DNA of 26,181 bases from CAZIVE01 sp964542435 (GCA_964542435.1 CAZIVE010000032.1:1-26181); one strand, 5' to 3'; positions 1-7,641 are shown, numbered from the stretch's first letter. The notes: generated by a model from the letters alone, not told the origin. Numbers and translations are program-made.

Positions 1-453
1 AATAAGAAGCAGTCCCTTGTCGTCAGCAATCTTGAAGACGATATTGAGGATGCCGCTCTGCGTATCATTCAGGTCCATCAGACGTGCGAGGAGCTGAGGA
101 CCCATTTCCGAAATGGTGGTGCGCATTGGATGACCTTTCTCTCCGAAGACATCGAAGAAACGTGTCGGACAACCTGCGAACGCTGGAGCTTCCAAGCCGA
201 ATTCAGCGCATCGCTTCTCAATGAATTTGTTCATGCTACCTGCCTGGCTGATGCCGGAGAGGTCGCCTTTCATATCTGCCATGAAGCAGGGAACACCTGC
301 TTGGCTGAAGGATTCGGCAAGCACTTGCAATGACACGGTCTTTCCTGTTCCTGTGGCACCTGCAATGAGTCCATGACGGTTCGCCATCTTCCCGGTCATG
401 TAGATCGGTTTGTCTGAATGAGCTACATAGAGCTTTTCGTCTTTTGTGTACAT
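1..453 (-). CDS. DUF853/HerA-like helicase-type ATPase, N-terminal part (cut by window edge)
   Basis: This is the first 151 residues of a P-loop ATPase; the rest lies beyond the left edge. The N-terminus carries a short lead-in and a clear Walker A motif, GATGTGKT, at residues 32-39. It is followed by the DMKGDLSG stretch that is typical of the DUF853 (E. coli YjgR-like) group, which is related to HerA/FtsK-type ATPases. Members are usually about 500 residues long and their cellular role is poorly defined. The ATG at 451-453 begins 13 bases after the stop codon of the RelA/SpoT-family gene, so the two are probably cotranscribed. Family assignment is firm from the motif context; a role in DNA processing is only inferred from the HerA relationship. 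Confidence 0.85.
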   Translation of the reverse strand, partial: MYTKDEKLYVAHSDKPIYMTGKMANRHGLIAGATGTGKTVSLQVLAESFSQAGVPCFMADMKGDLSGISQAGSMNKFIEKRCAEFGLEAPAFAGCPTRFFDVFGEKGHPMRTTISEMGPQLLARLMDLNDTQSGILNIVFKIADDKGLLLI

Positions 454-466
454 AATTGTATGGGGT

Positions 467-2686
467 TTATTTTGTATTCAATCTTTCAACAGTCTTGACG
501 CCTTTCACCGTCTTGATGGTCTTCGCCAACGATTTCAAAACATTCGTATCGCTCAGCAATACGGTGAAGTTGCCTTGGAACAGTCCGTCCACCGAATCGA
601 TGTTGACGGATCGCAGCGTGACGCCCGGTTCCTTTCCAATCACGGAGGTGATGTTGCTGACAATGGAGATATCGTCACGACCAATCACACGCAGCGTGAC
701 GACGTAACCTGTCTCGCCCTTTCCACTCCAGCGGGCACGCAGCACGCGATATCCGAAACGACTGAACATCATCTGCGCATTCGGGCAGTCCATGCGATGG
801 ATCTTGATACCCTGTGTCGAGACGAATCCGAACACTTCGTCACCGTAGATCGGATTGCAGCACTTAGCCAGCTTGTATTCTACGCCCGTAAGGTTCTTGT
901 CGATGATGAGCACATCCTTGTTCGTGGAAAGCTCTTCCACTTCGGTCGTCTTCTGGAATTCACCGGCGCTCTGCACTGTGGTGCGTTCGGTTCCTTCCGT
1001 CTCCTTGCGTACCATATCGAGATAATCCTCGATGACCGTGTTTGGATCCAGTTTCTCTTCGGCGATATCAATGTAGAAGTCCGTTACAGTCTTATATCCG
1101 CTCTTCTTGATGAAGCGCATCAGCATGGCTTCGTCCACATCGATCTTCTTGTTCTTGAAGCGGCGTTGCAGTAGCTCCTTGGCAAATTCCGCAGTCTTGG
1201 CAGCTTCTTCACGCAATGCCTGTTTGATGCGGACACGCGCCTTTGAGGTGACGACGAAATTCAACCAGTCGCTGCGCGGTGATTGCGTAGGAGAGGTGAT
1301 GACGGAGACGGTGTCTCCGCTGTTCAGTTCGTATTTGATGGGGACATTCTTGTCGTTGACCTTTGCCGACATGCAGGAACAGCCCACTTTCGTGTGGATG
1401 GCGAAGGCAAAGTCGAGTACGGTGGCTCCTTTCGGGAGTTTGATCAGTTCGCCGGAAGGTGTGAAGACGTAGATCTCATCTTTATAGAGGTCCATCTTGA
1501 TATCCTTCATCAAGTCGAGAGGTGAATCCTCTTTGGTTTCAAGGGCGGCACGGACGGTGGCAAGGAACTCGTCGAGTCCGTTCTCTGCCTTTCCTCCCTT
1601 GTATTTCCAATGAGCCGCCACGCCACGTTCTGCAATTTCGTCCATACGCTTGGTACGGATCTGTACTTCCACCCAGCGGCTCTGCGGACCCATCACCGTA
1701 ATATGCAAGCTCTCGTATCCATTGCTCTTAGGAATGGAGATCCAGTCCTTCAGACGTTTCGGATTGGGCTGATACATATCGGTGATGATGGAATAGACCT
1801 GCCAGCAGTCGGAACGTTCCTTGTCAGGAGCAGAGTCGAGCACGACGCGGATGGCGAAGAGGTCGTAGATCCCTTCAAACTCCACATTCTGTGCGCGCAG
1901 CTTATGATTGATGGAATGAATGCTTTTGGTACGTCCTTTGATCTCGAACTTGAAGCCGGCCTGCGTCAGTTTATCCCTGACCGGCGCGATGAACTGTTCA
2001 ATGTAGGCATCGCGGGAACGTTTCGTCTGGTTGAGCTTCTCCTTGATGAAATAGTACTGTTTGCTGTCGGTGTATTTCAGTGAGAGATCTTCCAGTTCGC
2101 TCTTAATGGTGTAAAGTCCGAGGCGGTGAGCCAGCGGCGCATAGAGATAGGCTGCTTCATTGGCCAGTCGGATGCGGTCGTCATCACTCTTGAGCTGTTT
2201 CCCGAGACGCATCATGCAGAGACGGTCGGCAATCATCAGCAGGATGACGCGTACATCTTCGGCAAAGGAGAAGAGCAGCCGATGGAAATTCTCCGAACTG
2301 ACGGCTGTGTTCTTCGTATAGATATCGGAGGTCTTCAGGAGCCGTTCGATCATTAGCCGGACATCGCCTCCGAAATTCTCTTCGACCTCTTCCAATGTGA
2401 TGACCTTCTTGAATACCGGCCGATACATCAGCAGAGCGATGACGGATGTCCGTCGCAATCCGATCTCCATTGTAGCGATCAGTGCCGTGTCGATATTTCG
2501 AAGTAAGCCGTTGATGCCGTTTTTATCTCTCCCGTAGCAGTTGAGGGCCACTACTTTCTTCATCAATGCCTTCATTTTCCCGATGTCCTCTTTCTCTAGG
2601 AATGAGTGAAGGGCGCGCAGCAACAATCTGTACTTGGAGAAGAACTCAAGTTTCTCTTCGGGTGTAAAGAAGGGTTCAATTGCCAT
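467..2686 (-). CDS. relA: RelA/SpoT-family (p)ppGpp synthetase with degenerate hydrolase domain
   Basis: This 739-residue protein has the long-RSH layout: HD-type hydrolase region (about 20-200), synthetase (about 230-360), TGS (about 404-466), a zinc-finger/conserved-cysteine region (about 600-636, with the CC pair at 609-610) and a C-terminal ACT domain (about 655-739). It should make the alarmone (p)ppGpp from GTP/GDP and ATP. The synthetase keeps GRTK (251-254), YD (274-275), RLKD (311-314), GYESLH (323-328) and EVQIRT (340-345). The hydrolase looks inactive: where active enzymes have LLHDVVED, this one reads LLMYRPVF (85-92), and the later ADRLHNMR block reads ADRLCMMR. It is therefore likely synthetase-only, although its RxKD motif is the type seen in bifunctional enzymes. 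The HerA-like gene follows immediately. Confidence 0.95.
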   Translation of the reverse strand: MAIEPFFTPEEKLEFFSKYRLLLRALHSFLEKEDIGKMKALMKKVVALNCYGRDKNGINGLLRNIDTALIATMEIGLRRTSVIALLMYRPVFKKVITLEEVEENFGGDVRLMIERLLKTSDIYTKNTAVSSENFHRLLFSFAEDVRVILLMIADRLCMMRLGKQLKSDDDRIRLANEAAYLYAPLAHRLGLYTIKSELEDLSLKYTDSKQYYFIKEKLNQTKRSRDAYIEQFIAPVRDKLTQAGFKFEIKGRTKSIHSINHKLRAQNVEFEGIYDLFAIRVVLDSAPDKERSDCWQVYSIITDMYQPNPKRLKDWISIPKSNGYESLHITVMGPQSRWVEVQIRTKRMDEIAERGVAAHWKYKGGKAENGLDEFLATVRAALETKEDSPLDLMKDIKMDLYKDEIYVFTPSGELIKLPKGATVLDFAFAIHTKVGCSCMSAKVNDKNVPIKYELNSGDTVSVITSPTQSPRSDWLNFVVTSKARVRIKQALREEAAKTAEFAKELLQRRFKNKKIDVDEAMLMRFIKKSGYKTVTDFYIDIAEEKLDPNTVIEDYLDMVRKETEGTERTTVQSAGEFQKTTEVEELSTNKDVLIIDKNLTGVEYKLAKCCNPIYGDEVFGFVSTQGIKIHRMDCPNAQMMFSRFGYRVLRARWSGKGETGYVVTLRVIGRDDISIVSNITSVIGKEPGVTLRSVNIDSVDGLFQGNFTVLLSDTNVLKSLAKTIKTVKGVKTVERLNTK

Positions 2687-2739
2687 TATCGTTACTCGTT
2701 TTTTGTTACGAATTCGTCATCAATCCGTTAATACAACGG

Positions 2740-2747
2740 TAAAAGTA
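2740..2747 (-). promoter_or_regulatory. Weak candidate -7 box for the RelA/SpoT gene
   Basis: On the minus strand these bases read TACTTTTA, one mismatch from the Bacteroidota -7 consensus TAnnTTTG. The box is about 55 bases before the start codon. No good -33 TTTG is seen, so this is tentative. Confidence 0.25.
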
Positions 2748-2762
2748 GGATTTTTCATCCTA
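2746..2762. promoter_or_regulatory. Inverted repeat in the divergent relA/DUF4301 promoter region
   Basis: TAGGAT-TTTTC-ATCCTA is a perfect 6-bp inverted repeat with a 5-base spacer. It overlaps the weak minus-strand -7 box and lies about 30 bp upstream of the plus-strand -7 box, a position where a regulator could act on both genes. That role is inference from location only. Confidence 0.35.
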
Positions 2763-2789
2763 TTTTCATAACCATTATCAAGTTTTTTA

Positions 2790-2797
2790 TACATTTG
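2790..2797 (+). promoter_or_regulatory. Candidate -7 box for the DUF4301 gene
   Basis: TACATTTG matches the Bacteroidota -7 consensus TAnnTTTG exactly. Transcription would start near 2801, giving a leader of about 60 bases to the ATG at 2862. No clear -33 TTTG is present. Confidence 0.5.
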
Positions 2798-2861
2798 CGA
2801 TACGACTGTGTTAACAACGATAGAGTCGATTTCTAAGTTAATGACAAAAACCATTCGTATC

Positions 2862-4161
2862 ATGATTCAAGAATCCGATTTAAATCAATTGACCGCCAAG
2901 GGCATCAGTNNNNNNNNNNNNNNNNNNNNNNNNNNNNNNNNNNNNNNNNNNNNNNNNNNNNNNNNNNNNNNNNNNNNNNNNNNNNNNNNNNNNNNNNNNN
3001 NNNNNNNNNTGTGTTGCCCGCGAAGGTAGCAGCGTCTATTCGCTTATTACAGACAAAAAATATAAGGAGGTAGTAAAGAACCTTCTGATGCCGGAAGGAT
3101 TGAACTACGGCGGACTGCCTAAAGGACTCCTTCTGTTCCATAAATATGAAGAAGGTGCACGTACCGCTGTCGAGGAACATCTTGCCGAAGGCGCCATGTA
3201 TGCCAAGAACAATCTGGGTGAGGTGAATCTCCATTTTACGGTCTCTCCGGAGCATCTGGATTTCTTCCGCAGACTGGTTGAAGAGAAAGTCCCCATCTAT
3301 GAGGAGAAGTTCTCGGTGCATTACGACATCTCATTCAGCACGCAGAAACTATCCACCGACACTATTGCTGTTGACATGGACAATCAGCCGTTCCGTCTGG
3401 ACAACGGCAAGCTTCTGTTCCGTCCGGGTGGCCACGGAGCGCTCATTCAGAACCTCAATGATCTGGATGCGGATGTCATCTTCATCAAGAACATCGATAA
3501 TGTCGTTCCGGATAACTTCCGCGGTGCGACGGTTATCTATAAGAAGCTGCTGGCTGGTGTTCTGGTTTCCGTTCAGAAGAAAATATTCGAGTATCTCCGT
3601 CAGATTGAGACAGGAAAATACAATCACGATCAGATTATTGAAATGGTTCATTTCCTGCAGAACACGCTTTGCATCCGCAATCCAAAGACGAAGCTGCTGG
3701 AAGATACAGAACTCGCCAATTATATCACAGCGAAACTGAACCGTCCGTTGCGTGTCTGCGGTATGGTCAAGAATGTAGGCGAAGCGGGCGGTGGACCGTT
3801 CATTGCTGTCAATCCTGATGGAACTACTTCACCGCAGATCCTCGAAAGTTCACAGATCGATATGAGCGATCCGGAAAAGAAGTCCATGTTCGAAAGCGGC
3901 ACGCATTTCAATCCGGTCGATCTCGTCTGTGCCACGAAAGATTACAGGGGCAATCGCTATGATCTGCCGAAGTTTGTGGATAAGAACACGGGCTTCATCT
4001 CCCACAAGAGCAAGGACGGCCGCGACCTCAAGGCTCTCGAACTTCCGGGTCTCTGGAACGGTGCGATGAGCGGATGGAACACGATCTTCGTAGAGGTTCC
4101 TATCGAGACTTTCAATCCGGTAAAGACGGTGAACGATCTGCTCCGTCCGGAACATCAATAG
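2862..4161 (+). CDS. DUF4301-family protein, interrupted by an assembly gap
   Basis: I recognise this as the DUF4301 family, a conserved Bacteroidales protein of unknown function. Typical stretches are NYGGLPKGLLLFHKY, HFTVSPEH, MDNQPFR, LLFRPGGHGALI, CGMVKNVGEAGGGPF and ALELPGLWNGAMSGWNTIF. The 100-N run at 2910-3009 splits it. Sixteen residues (MIQESDL..KGIS) precede the gap and 383 follow, starting in frame at 3010. The two parts are in different frames if the gap is taken as 100 bases, so the true gap must differ; family length of roughly 500 residues (from memory) suggests over 100 residues are missing. I chose 2862 because DUF4301 proteins begin with a short lead into this motif; ATG 2841 and GTG 2808 are in-frame alternatives. 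No biochemical role can be assigned. Confidence 0.9.
2910..3009. other. Assembly gap (100 N) inside the DUF4301 gene
   Basis: Exactly 100 N, the usual placeholder for a gap of unknown length. The coding frame does not continue across it at this length. Confidence 0.95.
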
Positions 4162-4180
4162 AAGGATATAAACTTTATAG

Positions 4181-4218
4181 GTTGGCGAAATGAAACTCTT
4201 GGGTTTGATTTCGCCAAC
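4181..4218. terminator. Hairpin between convergent DUF4301 and oxidoreductase genes
   Basis: GTTGGCGAAAT (4181-4191) pairs perfectly with ATTTCGCCAAC (4208-4218) across a 16-base loop and is followed on the plus strand by a short T-rich stretch (GTTCTTTTA). It lies 20 bases after the DUF4301 stop and about 25 bases beyond the stop of the convergent gene, so it may terminate both. The tail is weak for a classical intrinsic terminator. Confidence 0.6.
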
Positions 4219-4244
4219 GTTCTTTTAGGAGGTTGATGCATCTG

Positions 4245-5321
4245 TCAATGTTTCTCATGCAAGATGCAGGAGATGGGCTTTCCCGTCATGATGGACGAGA
4301 CGCAGCGGGCGTTGCAGTATGTGCAATAGAGAATCTCTTCTGTTTTGTTTTCCTCTGCTTTGCGTCCCCATGCAGGATCGGCGATGAGTTGACGGGAGAG
4401 AGCTGCTAATTCGAAACCTTCGTTCATTACCTGTTCGATGAAATCGGGATGTTGCAGCTTTCCAACCACACAGACAGGCTTCGTTGCTACCGCTTTGACG
4501 GCCCGTGCCAGATGCAGGAAACAGCCTTCTCCTTTCAGAAGGGGATGTGTGGCTGCCGGTATCGTGTCTCGAAGTGTAGAATGGTTCGCGAGGGCGACAT
4601 GGAACAGATCTGCACCGGCAGCTTCGAGCTGAGGAATGAATTGCGGAAGTTCATCAATTAATATGCCACCTTTTCCTAACGGTGGATTTTCTGTGCGGAC
4701 AGCTGCTTTGTAATCGATGATCATCTCTGGAACCTCCTTTCTGATACGCGTAAGAATATCGCATGAGAATTTCGGTCGTTGGCCGAAGGCATCCGTGCGA
4801 TGGTTGAAGAGTGAGGAGGAAAAACTTCCTGCCAACCTATCGCCATGCACCTGTATCATGTCAAATCCGATCTGACTTGCATTGCGTGCAGCAATGGCAA
4901 ATTTTTCGATGATTTCTTCGATCTCCTGCGTCGTAAGTGAATCGGCATATACCTTCATACTATCGCCCATCTGACGATGGATTTCTTCTGACGACACTTC
5001 CCCGCGCCGGCTGTAGAGTTGCGCCATAAGACGGATGTCATATTCGGGATGGAACAGTTGGACGGAAACCAGACATTGGTGTGCGTGGGCCAGTGAAAGC
5101 ACCTGCTTGAAATAGGATTCCCATTTCAACGTGTCGAGAGACGGCATACCTAACATGGATGGGATGACTGAAACATCAGGCAGGATGATCAGTCCTACAT
5201 TTCCTTCGATCAGTTTTTCGATCAATGGCAGCGAGTCGCAGCCTGTCGTGGTGGGTGCAAACACAAGACGATTCTTCAATGTGGCACCTTTAATGGATAG
5301 AGGAGTAAACAGTTTTCTCAT
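4245..5321 (-). CDS. Old-yellow-enzyme-type NADH:flavin oxidoreductase with C-terminal 4Fe-4S cysteine motif
   Basis: This 358-residue protein is an FMN-binding TIM barrel of the NADH:flavin oxidoreductase / old yellow enzyme family: it opens with LFTPLSIKGATLKNRLVFAP and has the FNHRTDAFG strand (172-180). At the C-terminus Cys333, 336, 340 and 352 form C-x2-C-x3-C-x11-C, the spacing of the 4Fe-4S cluster in the 2,4-dienoyl-CoA reductase/BaiCD branch. Proteins of that branch usually continue for some 300 more residues with FAD and NAD(P)H domains; this one stops six residues after the last cysteine. The usual HxAHGYL active-site stretch reads HGDRLAGSF (159-167), so the second histidine is missing. 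The substrate is unknown. The gene is monocistronic and has a long upstream region. Confidence 0.85.
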   Translation of the reverse strand: MRKLFTPLSIKGATLKNRLVFAPTTTGCDSLPLIEKLIEGNVGLIILPDVSVIPSMLGMPSLDTLKWESYFKQVLSLAHAHQCLVSVQLFHPEYDIRLMAQLYSRRGEVSSEEIHRQMGDSMKVYADSLTTQEIEEIIEKFAIAARNASQIGFDMIQVHGDRLAGSFSSSLFNHRTDAFGQRPKFSCDILTRIRKEVPEMIIDYKAAVRTENPPLGKGGILIDELPQFIPQLEAAGADLFHVALANHSTLRDTIPAATHPLLKGEGCFLHLARAVKAVATKPVCVVGKLQHPDFIEQVMNEGFELAALSRQLIADPAWGRKAEENKTEEILYCTYCNARCVSSIMTGKPISCILHEKH

Positions 5322-5460
5322 TGTTTTCTTGTCTTAATTTTGAAGGAAAATTCAATATTTTGGAATGTCGTATGCCATCTTTTGGAAAAGACGGAACTCG
5401 TCGGAAGACACATGCAAAGGTGTCTTTTGCGCTCATTGTCTGAATTTTCATACTACTCAT
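5290..5460 (-). CDS. Possible 56-residue upstream ORF overlapping the oxidoreductase start
   Basis: An open frame starts with ATG at 5458-5460 (MSSMKIQTMSAKD...) and ends with TAA at 5290-5292, overlapping the oxidoreductase start by 32 bases in another frame. It would lie in the mRNA leader predicted from the -7-like box at 5489-5496. I recognise no family, and chance is a sufficient explanation. Confidence 0.15.
   Translation of the reverse strand: MSSMKIQTMSAKDTFACVFRRVPSFPKDGIRHSKILNFPSKLRQENNEKTVYSSIH
5405..5426. promoter_or_regulatory. Hairpin in the oxidoreductase leader region
   Basis: AAGACAC and GTGTCTT form a perfect 7-bp inverted repeat with an 8-base loop, about 85-105 bases before the start codon at 5321. 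It could be an RNA stem in a long leader or a protein site; no known riboswitch is recognised. Confidence 0.35.
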
Positions 5461-5488
5461 GGTTTTTCTATTTGGTGTTAAGTTCGGA

Positions 5489-5496
5489 CGAAGATA
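5489..5496 (-). promoter_or_regulatory. Candidate -7 box for the oxidoreductase gene
   Basis: On the minus strand this reads TATCTTCG, one mismatch from TAnnTTTG. A TTGG lies 19 bases upstream, close to the -33 TTTG element in position. It implies a leader of about 160 bases. Confidence 0.35.
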
Positions 5497-5582
5497 GCGA
5501 TTAATTCCGTATGCACCAATTGCCCAAGTAGCGTAAGTTCTCTAATTTGACTTACATCATTGTCACATCAAGCCTCTTCTTT

Positions 5583-5590
5583 TATCTTTG
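5583..5590 (+). promoter_or_regulatory. -7 box directly before the HAD gene (near-leaderless mRNA)
   Basis: TATCTTTG is a perfect TAnnTTTG box, with ATTG (one mismatch from the -33 TTTG) 20 bases upstream at 5559-5562. By the usual geometry transcription starts at about 5594, two bases before the ATG at 5596. Confidence 0.6.
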
Positions 5591-5595
5591 CCTAC

Positions 5596-6225
5596 ATGAA
5601 TTACAGAAACATCATCTTCGACATCGACGGGACGCTGCTGGATACAGAGTATGCGATCCTCCACAGCCTTCAAGACACGCTGTATGAATTGCTTGACAAA
5701 CATTTCGAGCAGAACGAACTGGCTTTCGTCCTGGGAATTCCCGGAGAAGTGTCGCTGGGCAAACTGGGCATTGAAGATACGGCAGAGGCAAATCGAATCT
5801 GGAACAGGAATTTCCTGAGGTACAAATCGGATGTTCAGCTTTTCAACGGCATTCCCGAACTGTTGGAGGAACTGCGCAGAAGAGGATATGGACTGGGCAT
5901 TATCACGTCGAAAAATCCGGATGAATTTCACAACGATTTTGAACCTTACGGCATCACCGACTATTTCGAAACGGTCGTTTGCGTGACGGATGCGCCCCGT
6001 CCGAAGCCATTTGCCGATCCGATCCTGGCCTATCTCAAGAAGACGGGTCTGAAAAAGGAGGAGGTGATCTATATCGGCGATACGGCATACGATTTTGAGT
6101 GCTCCCGTAATGCAAATGTCGATTTCGCTTTAGCTGCCTGGGGCAATGTGGCTCCAAATGATTTTGCGCCGAAATATGTCTTCCATTCTGTGGATGAGAT
6201 CTTGTCTTCTTTCCCTGCCCATTGA
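5596..6225 (+). CDS. HAD-superfamily hydrolase (phosphoglycolate phosphatase / beta-phosphoglucomutase type)
   Basis: This 209-residue protein has all HAD motifs: motif I DIDGTLLDT with the nucleophile Asp9 and Asp11, motif II in GIITSK, the motif III lysine in RPKPFADP, and motif IV IGDTAYDFECS with the metal-binding aspartates. An alpha-helical cap sits between motifs I and II, as in subclass IA enzymes (Gph, PgmB). It should dephosphorylate or isomerise a small phosphorylated metabolite in the cytoplasm; the substrate cannot be read from sequence. The start at 5596 (MNYRNIIFDIDG) is preferred over the in-frame ATG at 5560 because the -7 promoter box lies between them and because family proteins begin just before motif I. 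It is flanked downstream by a tandem repeat rather than a terminator. Confidence 0.92.
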   Translation: MNYRNIIFDIDGTLLDTEYAILHSLQDTLYELLDKHFEQNELAFVLGIPGEVSLGKLGIEDTAEANRIWNRNFLRYKSDVQLFNGIPELLEELRRRGYGLGIITSKNPDEFHNDFEPYGITDYFETVVCVTDAPRPKPFADPILAYLKKTGLKKEEVIYIGDTAYDFECSRNANVDFALAAWGNVAPNDFAPKYVFHSVDEILSSFPAH

Positions 6226-6234
6226 CTCTCTCGT

Positions 6235-6605
6235 CGAGTGTAGCTAAAGACGGGTGGAAAAGCAGTAGTCGACAGCCGAGTGTAGCTAANNNNNNNNNNN
6301 NNNNNNNNNNNNNNNNNNNNNNNNNNNNNNNNNNNNNNNNNNNNNNNNNNNNNNNNNNNNNNNNNNNNNNNNNNNNNNNNNNNNNNNNNCGAGTGTAGCT
6401 AAAGACGGGTGGAAAAGCAGTAGTCGACAGCCGAGTGTAGCTAAAGACGGGTGGAAAAGCAGTAGTCGACAGCCGAGTGTAGCTAAAGACGGGTGAAAAA
6501 GCAGTAGTCGGCAGTCGAGTGTAGCTAAACAAGGGTAGGAAAGCAGTAGTCGGCAGCCGAGTGTAGCAAAAGAAGGGTGGAAAAGTAGTAGTCGGCAGTC
6601 GAGTA
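6235..6605. repeat. 42-bp tandem repeat (at least 7 units, interrupted by an assembly gap)
   Basis: Units begin with CGAGTGTAGC at 6235, 6277, 6390, 6432, 6474, 6516 and 6558, with a partial start at 6600; spacing is exactly 42 bp wherever it can be measured. Units at 6235, 6390 and 6432 are identical, while those at 6474, 6516 and 6558 carry increasing substitutions, so the array is homogenised on its left side. Near the unit boundary there is a short inverted repeat, TCGGC-A-GCCGA in the best copy. Because 42 is a multiple of three and the unit lacks stops in two minus-strand frames, spurious long ORFs appear (14-residue repeats such as LATLGCRLLLFHPS). I see no start signal or family supporting them. 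Confidence 0.95.
6290..6389. other. Assembly gap (100 N) inside the 42-bp tandem repeat
   Basis: Exactly 100 N. The repeat phase is not kept across it (unit starts at 6277 and 6390 differ by 113), so the real number of units is unknown. Confidence 0.95.
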
Positions 6606-6786
6606 GGGTATTTGTATCCTCATGCGATGTTGGATGTTTCAAGAGTGCTCTGTAGTTTCTGTTTTTGGAAAGGCAAGAGGGAAGAGTGGTAAAATTGGTA
6701 TTTTAAACCGTTAAATGATTCACGTGAGTATCTCAGAAATCGTCTATTTTTGCATTATCAAAGTAAAGCAAATTCAATAAACGATC
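6606..6786. other. Intergenic region before the SDR gene
   Basis: No open frame or RNA gene is seen. Apart from the -7 box at 6745-6752, it holds only AT-rich sequence without clear repeats. Confidence 0.6.
6745..6752 (+). promoter_or_regulatory. -7 box for the SDR-cupin operon
   Basis: TATTTTTG matches TAnnTTTG exactly. Transcription would begin near 6756, about 30 bases before the ATG at 6787. No clear -33 element is found. Confidence 0.5.
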
Positions 6787-7641
6787 ATGGCAAAGAAAAA
6801 GGTTACCGTATTGTTTGGCGCAGGTTCCATCGGAATCGCCATTGCACGAAGAGTAAGTTCCGGAAGAATCATTCTCATCGCAGATCTGAAAGAGGAGAAT
6901 GCCAAGAAGGCGGCAGACGTCTTGGAAATGGCAGGGTTTGAGACGGCAACAGTTAGTTGTAACATTTCGTCTCGTGCCGATATCCTCAAGGTAGCAGAAA
7001 AAGCGCAGTCGCTGGGCGATGTGTATGGCTTGATTCAGGCAGCCGGTGTTTCCCCGTCGCAAGCACCTGTTAAGACCATTCTCGCTTGCGACCTTTATGG
7101 TACAGCCGTCATATTGGAGGAATTCGGAAAGATTATGGCAGAAGGTGGAAGTGGCATTGTCATCAGCAGTCAGAGTGGACATCGTCTGCCGGCACTCACG
7201 CCTGAAGAGGACAAGCAGTTGGCCATGTTGCCGACCGAAGAGTTGCTTTCCATTCCTATGGTTCAGCCGGAGGTTTTGACAGATACGCTCAAAGCCTATC
7301 AGATTTCGAAACGTGGCAATGTATTGCGTGTGGCCGGCGAAGCTCCCAAGTGGGCCAAACGTGGTGCCCGTATCAATGCCATCAGTCCCGGAATCGTCAT
7401 CACCCCTTTGGCTCACGACGAACTTACCGGTCCGCGAGGCGCCGGTTATCGTGCCATGCTGTCGCAGAGTCCGGCAGGTCGTGCCGGTACGCCCGACGAA
7501 GTGGCTGCTTTGGCTGCCTTCCTCATGAACAATGAAGAGGCAGGATATATTACAGGAGCAGATTTCCTGCAGGATGGCGGCGTGACGGCCAGTTATCTTT
7601 TCGGAAATATGCAGGTCAATCTTACAGCAAAGAAGGAATGA
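6787..7641 (+). CDS. Short-chain dehydrogenase/reductase (SDR) family oxidoreductase
   Basis: This 284-residue protein is a classical-type SDR. The cofactor-binding loop is GAGSIG (11-16), a variant of TGxxxGxG. Asp33 at the end of the second strand (LIAD) suggests NAD(H) preference. QAAG (84-87) stands in place of NNAG. The catalytic serine lies in ISSQSG (126-131) and the pair Tyr171/Lys175 in YQISK. The C-terminal part, including TGADFLQDGG, is the usual SDR end. There is an insertion of roughly 25 residues before the catalytic tyrosine. The natural alcohol or ketone substrate is unknown. The stop overlaps an ATG in the frame of the cupin gene, and both genes are probably on one mRNA. Confidence 0.92.
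   Translation: MAKKKVTVLFGAGSIGIAIARRVSSGRIILIADLKEENAKKAADVLEMAGFETATVSCNISSRADILKVAEKAQSLGDVYGLIQAAGVSPSQAPVKTILACDLYGTAVILEEFGKIMAEGGSGIVISSQSGHRLPALTPEEDKQLAMLPTEELLSIPMVQPEVLTDTLKAYQISKRGNVLRVAGEAPKWAKRGARINAISPGIVITPLAHDELTGPRGAGYRAMLSQSPAGRAGTPDEVAALAAFLMNNEEAGYITGADFLQDGGVTASYLFGNMQVNLTAKKE

Noticed and set aside
446..1174. Plus-strand ORF of 242 codons
   Set aside because: It lies antisense inside the RelA/SpoT gene, which has full family motifs; its protein resembles nothing known.
4225..4437. AGGAGG followed by an ATG near 4236 on the plus strand as a new gene start
   Set aside because: The spacing is only three bases, and the frame runs antisense through the oxidoreductase gene and stops after some 60 codons.
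6035..6642. Minus-strand ORFs with 14-residue repeats across the tandem array
   Set aside because: A repeat of 42 bp without stops is automatically open in several frames. Two different minus frames are open at once, one overlaps the HAD gene, and both run through the N gap.
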